A DNA stretch of 58,184 nt from an uncultured Lachnospiraceae bacterium (GTDB lineage: Bacteria > Bacillota > Clostridia > Lachnospirales > Lachnospiraceae), in assembly GCA_910586715.1 (NCBI GenBank), contig CAJUJG010000017.1, positions 1 through 58,184 on the forward strand. The letters run 5' to 3'. This document shows positions 53,659-58,184 of this stretch, piece by piece (the stretch's first letter is position 1; the number at the start of each line of letters is the position of its first letter). Under the pieces are notes generated by a model. That model had not been told where the DNA came from. It saw nothing but the letters and a program-made list of their open reading frames with translations, and made no database searches. Made by a program: the position numbers and the translations under genes.

Positions 53659-54596
53659 TGTTCCTGCTTTTAAAATATACGTTACTTTATGCAGTGGTAT
53701 TGATGCTTGTGGCACTCGGCGGCATGTTCTCGGAGCGCAGCGGCGTTATCAACATTGCGCTTGAGGGAATTATGGTAATCGGCAGTCTTGCCGGAATTTT
53801 GGTGCTTACCATTTTTGGCGGAACGCTTTCTCCGGCGATGCTCGTGGTGCTTTCCGTTTTGGTCAGTGCGCTAGCGGGTATGATTTATTCGCTCCTGCTT
53901 GGTTTTTCCGCAATTACGCTCAAGGCGGATCAGACCATCGGCGGTACGGCATTAAACATGCTTGCGACAGCGGCGGCAATGGTAATCGTAAAGGCGTACA
54001 ACAACGCGGCAAGCGGAGGAAACGGCGCGGCATCGTCCAAGCTCTCCTACGCGAACAACGCATTTATCTTTACGGCAGGTCCGCTGACCTACAATATTTT
54101 CCTGATTATCGGAATCGTGCTTTTGATTGTATCCTATATCTTTTTGTATAAGACCAAATATGGTCTGCGTCTGCGCTCGTGCGGCGAGCATCCGCAGGCG
54201 GCCGATTCGGTCGGCGTTAATGTATACAAATGGCGTTATGCGGGCGTTATGATTTCAGGATTTTTGGGCGGTTTGGGCGGCTTTGCATATATCGTGCCTT
54301 CCGTTTCAATATGGAATTTCGAGGTTGGCGTGACGGGCTTTGGTTTCCTTGCGCTTGCCGTTATGATTTTCGGACAGTGGAAACCGTTCCGGATTGCGGG
54401 GGCGGCGGTGTTCTTTGCGATTTTTAAGTCGCTTGCGAATATCGCGGATGCGACGGCATTGTCCAATCTGCATTTGTCGCAGAATATTTATAACATGATG
54501 CCGTTTATCGCATCCATGATAATTTTGGCGCTGACGTCGAAGAACTCGCATGCGCCGAAGGCGGAAGGAATTCCGTATGACAAGGGTGCACGGTAA
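53658..54596 (+). CDS. Nucleoside ABC transporter permease 2
   Basis: This 312-residue membrane permease (YufQ-like) has ALGGMFSERSGVINIALEG at the N terminus. The EAA-like loop is LRSCGEHPQAADSVGVNVYKWR. VTGFGFLALAVMIFGQWKP near the C terminus is typical. It overlaps permease 1 by one base and closes the importer operon; a terminator follows at 54630. Confidence 0.94.
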   Translation: MFLLLKYTLLYAVVLMLVALGGMFSERSGVINIALEGIMVIGSLAGILVLTIFGGTLSPAMLVVLSVLVSALAGMIYSLLLGFSAITLKADQTIGGTALNMLATAAAMVIVKAYNNAASGGNGAASSKLSYANNAFIFTAGPLTYNIFLIIGIVLLIVSYIFLYKTKYGLRLRSCGEHPQAADSVGVNVYKWRYAGVMISGFLGGLGGFAYIVPSVSIWNFEVGVTGFGFLALAVMIFGQWKPFRIAGAAVFFAIFKSLANIADATALSNLHLSQNIYNMMPFIASMIILALTSKNSHAPKAEGIPYDKGAR

Positions 54597-54629
54597 CGGA
54601 ATATTGTAAATTATATAAGAAGATAAAGA

Positions 54630-54676
54630 AACAGGCTTTTGGATGTGAAAGATAGCATGCCCAAAGCCTGTTTTTT
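54630..54676 (+). terminator. Intrinsic terminator of the transporter operon
   Basis: AACAGGCTTTTGG pairs with CCAAAGCCTGTT (one bulge) around an 18-base loop and runs into T6. Between it and the integrase stop (54804) only the left inverted-repeat arm is seen. Confidence 0.8.
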
Positions 54677-54771
54677 ATGTTTCTTTTGAGAACTTGATTT
54701 GAAAAGTGTTTTGTGTGGGAACATAAGAATATGTAAAACCGTAAAATAAGCGAGATTAAATATTGAATGTT

Positions 54772-54800
54772 TCGCAGATTTCACCAGTCTGCGATAAACA
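54772..54800. repeat. Left arm of 29-bp inverted repeat around the integrase
   Basis: The core TTTCACCAGTCTGCGATAAA is repeated in inverted orientation at 56227-56255, with 28 of 29 bases matching across the full arm. The arm also folds on itself (TCGCAGA...TCTGCGA). It lies 3 bp beyond the integrase stop codon. Confidence 0.85.
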
Positions 54801-54803
54801 TAC

Positions 54804-55967
54804 TCAAATACTGATAACCAAAGCTTTTTTATACCCTGTCTGACCATAAATCTGACCATAAAATCCTGAAAGCCTGTCCATGTATTGCCTTTTGACATCC
54901 ATAGTCGGATGCACATAACGGTTTAATGTAATCTGCACATTAGAATGTCCTAATAGTTCACTAAGGCTTTTTACATCTGTTCCGCCTTCTATACAGTTTG
55001 TAGCAAATGTATGACGCAAAATATGAAAATTTGCATCCATCAATTTCGCTTCCCGTAGTATTTTCTTAAAATGATATTGTAATTTTCTTGGTTCCAACGG
55101 TTTATTGCCGCCGAACACATATTCACCGTTGCTTTTAAATTTAAAAAGTAATTCTATTACTGTCGCAGATAATGGAATTTCTCGACAAGAGTAGGCGCTT
55201 TTAGGTACTGTTTCCATTAATATGGTTTTTGTTTTATACCCTTCGGCATAAAGACGCTGTACTGTTCTGTTAACGGAAAGCGTTTTATTTTCAAAATCAA
55301 TGTCAATCCATTTTAGGGCACATAATTCACCTAACCTTAGCCCTGTAAACAGACATAATAATATTGCCATCTTAAAGAGATTCATTTCTTTATAAAGAAC
55401 CAAAATCAATTTTTTTTGGTCCTTTTGGACAAGTGCATTTACGGGCTTTTTTTTCATATGAAAAACCGGTTTGTCCAAGCACGGAACTGTAATGAAATAC
55501 TTTTGAGTAGCATATTTTATGACTTGGTTTAATATACAGTAAATACTTTTGAGCGTATTATCTGAAATGTGTTCTGAAATCTTTTCGCTTACAAGAATAT
55601 CTGTAATTTCGGACAACATAATATCGGAAAAGGCATTTTCAATATGGTTACGAAAAACCAAACTATATTTAACATACGTAGAACGTTTTTTTTCCCCTTT
55701 AACCGTTATAAGCCATTCTCGTGCTGCGTCCGTAAAAAGAATATCCTTTTGCATCTTTGTGCTTTGACGGTTTTCATTTAGAATTGTTAGTTTTGACGGA
55801 CTTTTCAGCATATTTTTCTGTGTATATAACTTTTCTCGCACTTCCTCATATGTTTTGCCATAAACAGAACGGTAAACCTGCTTTTTCTTTTCGGTATTAT
55901 ATACAGGGTAACGCCCTTCCCACCGTCCATCAGTTCTTTTTCTTATATTTTCTCCGTGTCTTGCCAT
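54804..55967 (-). CDS. Tyrosine recombinase (phage/ICE-type integrase)
   Basis: This 387-residue site-specific recombinase has an N-terminal arm-binding domain (RWEGRYPVYNTEKKKQVYRS) and a SAM-like core-binding domain at about 75-160. The catalytic domain carries Arg211 (TGLRLGE), Lys256, His315-x-x-Arg318 (HILRHTF), His341 (LGHSN) and Tyr351 (NRYVHP). All six catalytic residues are intact, so it should be active. A 12-bp word TCTGACCATAAA is duplicated in tandem inside its 3' end and recurs upstream of the gene. No excisionase or phage structural gene is nearby in the window. Confidence 0.95.
   Translation of the reverse strand: MARHGENIRKRTDGRWEGRYPVYNTEKKKQVYRSVYGKTYEEVREKLYTQKNMLKSPSKLTILNENRQSTKMQKDILFTDAAREWLITVKGEKKRSTYVKYSLVFRNHIENAFSDIMLSEITDILVSEKISEHISDNTLKSIYCILNQVIKYATQKYFITVPCLDKPVFHMKKKPVNALVQKDQKKLILVLYKEMNLFKMAILLCLFTGLRLGELCALKWIDIDFENKTLSVNRTVQRLYAEGYKTKTILMETVPKSAYSCREIPLSATVIELLFKFKSNGEYVFGGNKPLEPRKLQYHFKKILREAKLMDANFHILRHTFATNCIEGGTDVKSLSELLGHSNVQITLNRYVHPTMDVKRQYMDRLSGFYGQIYGQTGYKKALVISI
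54839..54864. repeat. Direct repeat inside the integrase 3' end
   Basis: TCTGACCATAAA occurs twice in tandem (54839-54850, 54851-54862). The 23-bp stretch 54842-54864 recurs in direct orientation at 56050-56072 with one change. Confidence 0.8.
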
Positions 55968-56049
55968 GCTAACTGTTCCTTTCTAGTTGTATAATTTTCA
56001 ATAACAACATGTTTTTTATATTGAACTGTCACATTTATTGGGAAATTTT

Positions 56050-56072
56050 GACCCTAAATCTGACCATAAAAT
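56050..56072. repeat. Direct repeat upstream of the integrase
   Basis: This 23-bp stretch matches 54842-54864 at 22 positions and includes the third TCTGACCATAAA. It lies 83 bp upstream of the integrase start and could be an arm-type or autoregulatory site. The remaining 55968-56429 gap holds the right inverted-repeat arm and AT-rich DNA without another gene. Confidence 0.75.
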
Positions 56073-56226
56073 AACTTTAATATCTTTATTTTGGCTTTAA
56101 AATACTATTTCTGCCATATTTCTCTGCACTTTTTAAGGCTGAATCTTCTAAAAATATTTGCCATTTGTATTGAATCGTGGTAAACTAATACCGATATAAA
56201 GTTATGTAAGCATAATTCTTAAAATT

Positions 56227-56255
56227 TGTTTATCGCAGACTGGTGAAATCCGCGA
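56227..56255. repeat. Right arm of 29-bp inverted repeat around the integrase
   Basis: Reverse complement of the left arm at 54772-54800 with one mismatch. The two arms enclose about 1.43 kb holding only the integrase. Confidence 0.85.
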
Positions 56256-56429
56256 TACTGACACTTAACTGTTTTATGAACATTTTCAGTCAGGGTTTTT
56301 ATTTTTGTCAGAATAATTTTTGAAAACAGTTGTATTTAAAACAATTATGCTGAAAAAATCTGTAAAAGTAATATGCCATAAACAATATATCAAGCAAAAA
56401 TGGCGGCTTGTTCATAAAAGGTGAAGAGG

Positions 56430-57800
56430 ATGTCTGCAAGCAGCTCCATAACAAAAACTGTTTGGCAGTACAGTGAAATACTGCCGGAAAACACAATGAC
56501 GTTTTTAAGGGGTATTGCCTTAGATTACAATAAGATAAAAAATTATACATTTACGAGATATTCCGGTATAAAAAGTCTTGGAAGACTGACACCAGCGTTC
56601 GACATTATGAGTGAAGTGCGCCGCAGTGGCATCAGAACACAGCTCGGACTGCCATCTGCATATTTTGATCCTGCAATTGTTGAAGCTGTTGCAGATATAA
56701 AAAGTACATGGGGAATGCTCAAGAACAGGATTGGAGCGTTGATAGCGGCAAATGAGAATTTAAGTGATGAGGACCGGATTTATTTAAGAACAGTGTTAAA
56801 ACTTGATAAAATCTATGCTGCAGTGCTGTGCCATAAGAATTATGAAATGCCGAAAAAGGCAGCAGGGCTTGATATTGATGTCGAGCGCTTGAATAACCTT
56901 TTGCGGAGATTAACAAGAAAACATATGACGAGACCAAAGACGGGCAGCAAAGATTGTTTCAGTATAGCGCCTTCTGGTTATGCATATAGGGATGGCGCGA
57001 TTTTTATTACATCAAGAACAGCAGGGCAGAGAATACCGCTTCCGCTTAAGGACGACCGTATCTGTGACAGACAGATACGGATTTGTATTAAGAAGGACTA
57101 TGTTGCACTTGCACTTCCTTTAGAAGCGAAAGTTAGAACGCATAAAGATTACGATAATACAGTTTATGCACATATAGGCTATCAGGATATGATTACGCTT
57201 TCTAACGGGCATGTTTACGGGCAGTCGCTAGGTGATATGACCTCGTCGGAAACGCAGTGGCTGATGGATAAAAACAAAGGGCGCGCAAAAATGAGAGCAG
57301 TTTACCAAAAAAGTATAGCATCCGGTGATAAGGAACGGGCAGACAGCATAGAGACCAATAATCTTGGAACGGAGAAATACGACAGGCATAAAGAAAAAGA
57401 GCGCGCAAAAACACAGACATTTATCAATACAGAAATTAACAGGATGTTTGCGGTGGAAAAGCCTAAGAGAATTGTGATAACAAAGCCTGTTACAATTAAT
57501 AAGACGAAAGTTGCATCAAAGTCGGCAAATAGAAACATGACAAGAAATTTTAGCGGATATATCAGGGAACGACTGGCGTATAAATGCCGTATTCATTCCA
57601 TTGAGCTTGTGGAGATTAACTCTAAAGGGACAGGGCGGATATGTTCCTGTTGTGGAGCAGAGGGGAAAAGGCAGCCGGACGGTTTTTGGTGCCCGGTCTG
57701 TGGATACAAAACCACAATTTCATTAAACGGCGCAAGAAATATTGAAAATAAGTATAACAGCAGTAAGAACGTAAGAACGAAAAAAAAGTTTAGTCAGTAG
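56430..57800 (+). CDS. TnpB homologue with all RuvC catalytic acids replaced (candidate TldR-like protein)
   Basis: This 456-residue protein is colinear with IS200/IS605 TnpB, the RNA-guided nuclease ancestor of Cas12. The C-terminal zinc finger is intact (CSCCG at 405-409, CPVCG at 421-425). The three RuvC positions are not. VYAHIGYQDMITLSNG has His248 where active TnpB has Asp (xIDxGY). IVITKPVTI has Thr351 where Glu is expected (IVxED). TTISLNGARNI has Ser431 where Asp is expected (DxDxNAAxNI). The frame is otherwise open and full length, with no tnpA. It should bind guide RNA and DNA without cutting, as known TldR repressors do. The ATG at 56430 follows GGTGAAGAGG; the GTG at 56421 is an alternative. 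Confidence 0.85.
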   Translation: MSASSSITKTVWQYSEILPENTMTFLRGIALDYNKIKNYTFTRYSGIKSLGRLTPAFDIMSEVRRSGIRTQLGLPSAYFDPAIVEAVADIKSTWGMLKNRIGALIAANENLSDEDRIYLRTVLKLDKIYAAVLCHKNYEMPKKAAGLDIDVERLNNLLRRLTRKHMTRPKTGSKDCFSIAPSGYAYRDGAIFITSRTAGQRIPLPLKDDRICDRQIRICIKKDYVALALPLEAKVRTHKDYDNTVYAHIGYQDMITLSNGHVYGQSLGDMTSSETQWLMDKNKGRAKMRAVYQKSIASGDKERADSIETNNLGTEKYDRHKEKERAKTQTFINTEINRMFAVEKPKRIVITKPVTINKTKVASKSANRNMTRNFSGYIRERLAYKCRIHSIELVEINSKGTGRICSCCGAEGKRQPDGFWCPVCGYKTTISLNGARNIENKYNSSKNVRTKKKFSQ

Positions 57801-58163
57801 TCGGTTAAACCATACGAATCTGAGAATAAATCCCTTATGGCGAATGAATATAATTTTGCCGTGAGCGATTTCACCCGGTGTATTGTACCGGCAGCATTTT
57901 TAATGTTGCGGGTATAATACACCAATCAGGATCACGGGGACGTATGTTAACAATATCGTGTTCAGCAGCACAGTTGGACACAAAGGCAAATAACGGCATT
58001 ATCTAAGTCATCAAACAGGTGATTTTCCGGTATGCCAAGACCGCAGCCTTATGCGGAGCGAAGCGGAGGAACTGTATCCGCAGGCGGAGACGCCCGGCTA
58101 ATCCTTATGATAATAAAATACAAAGAATTAATTGGGGTAAAGGTTGAAAGAAAATCTTTCAAC
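57801..58163 (+). ncRNA. Putative guide/omega-like RNA region downstream of the TnpB homologue
   Basis: This 363-nt gap has no credible ORF but is rich in nested pairing. GGTGTATT/AATACACC (about 57876-57924) encloses CCGGCAGCAT/ATGTTGCGGG. CCGCA...TGCGG lies near 58041-58056. A perfect 10-bp GGTTGAAAGA-AAA-TCTTTCAACC hairpin ends at 58164. TnpB guide RNAs are encoded at and just after the 3' end of tnpB. If the scaffold ends at CTTTCAAC (58163), the guide would begin at 58164. The boundaries are uncertain and 363 nt is long for such RNAs. Confidence 0.4.
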
Positions 58164-58184
58164 CTTGATTTGAGGGTCAAATGA
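58164..58184 (+). other. Possible guide segment or integrase-like site at window end
   Basis: The last 21 bases include GATTTGAGGGTCAAAT, which folds as ATTTGA-GGG-TCAAAT. It resembles GATTTAGGGTCAAAAT on the minus strand at 56045-56060, beside the integrase direct repeat. It could be the guide of the RNA above, a transposon or element end, or a third integrase-type site. The window ends here. Confidence 0.3.

Noticed and set aside
54692..54701. Match CTTGATTTGA to the first 10 bases of the putative guide at 58164
   Set aside because: A 10-base AT-rich match is expected by chance at appreciable frequency in this window, and no TAM is known to support it.

Overview
The window looks like chromosomal DNA of a spore-forming, probably flagellated member of the Lachnospiraceae (Clostridia). 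The evidence is a spoIIAA-spoIIAB-sigF operon, spoVAA-AB-AC, a near-consensus sigma-28/sigma-D promoter, low-GC Firmicute ribosome binding sites, a pectate lyase, and the paired families I recall as DUF5716/DUF5717, which I know mainly from Lachnospiraceae. Species is not assigned.

Layout. 1-4.4 kb: the 3' end of a tRNA-Arg, a histidine phosphatase, then a minus-strand envelope cassette (PadR regulator, DUF1700, DUF4097, PspC, SH3 protein). 4.4-13.5 kb: valS, a FapA/DUF342 protein, folC, a zinc-ribbon/TPR membrane protein and the forespore sigma-F operon. 13.5-18.6 kb: a cytoplasmic protein behind the sigma-28-type promoter, a PHP phosphoesterase, an Orn/Lys/Arg decarboxylase and spoVAA-AB-AC. 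18.7-27.6 kb: secreted pectate lyase, GH13 amylase, diguanylate cyclase, an orphan GspF/PilC protein and oligoendopeptidase F. 27.7-36.4 kb: addB-addA with HAD phosphatase and CPBP protease genes. 36.5-43.5 kb: a four-gene operon of unknown function built around an actin/Hsp70-like ATPase and large helical-repeat proteins. 43.6-49 kb: purC-purF, purB, purA. 49.5-54.6 kb: a BMP-family nucleoside ABC importer, which fits beside purine genes. 54.7-58.2 kb: a tyrosine recombinase inside repeats and a TnpB homologue.

Four signals lie outside ordinary gene content. (1) The TnpB homologue at 56430-57800 is full length with an intact zinc finger, but all three RuvC catalytic acids are replaced (H, T, S). 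It is followed by a structured noncoding stretch, so it is a candidate RNA-guided DNA-binding protein of the TldR kind. (2) A ~91-108 nt structured repeat occurs four times, each time directly after an intrinsic terminator, with compensatory changes in its stem. (3) A palindrome TGACAC-N3-TGTCA occurs seven times between 11.5 and 36.1 kb, always inside genes and in more than one reading frame, against a chance expectation far below one. (4) A second family of palindromic units sits around the purine genes. The unknown four-gene ATPase operon is the main protein-level unknown.
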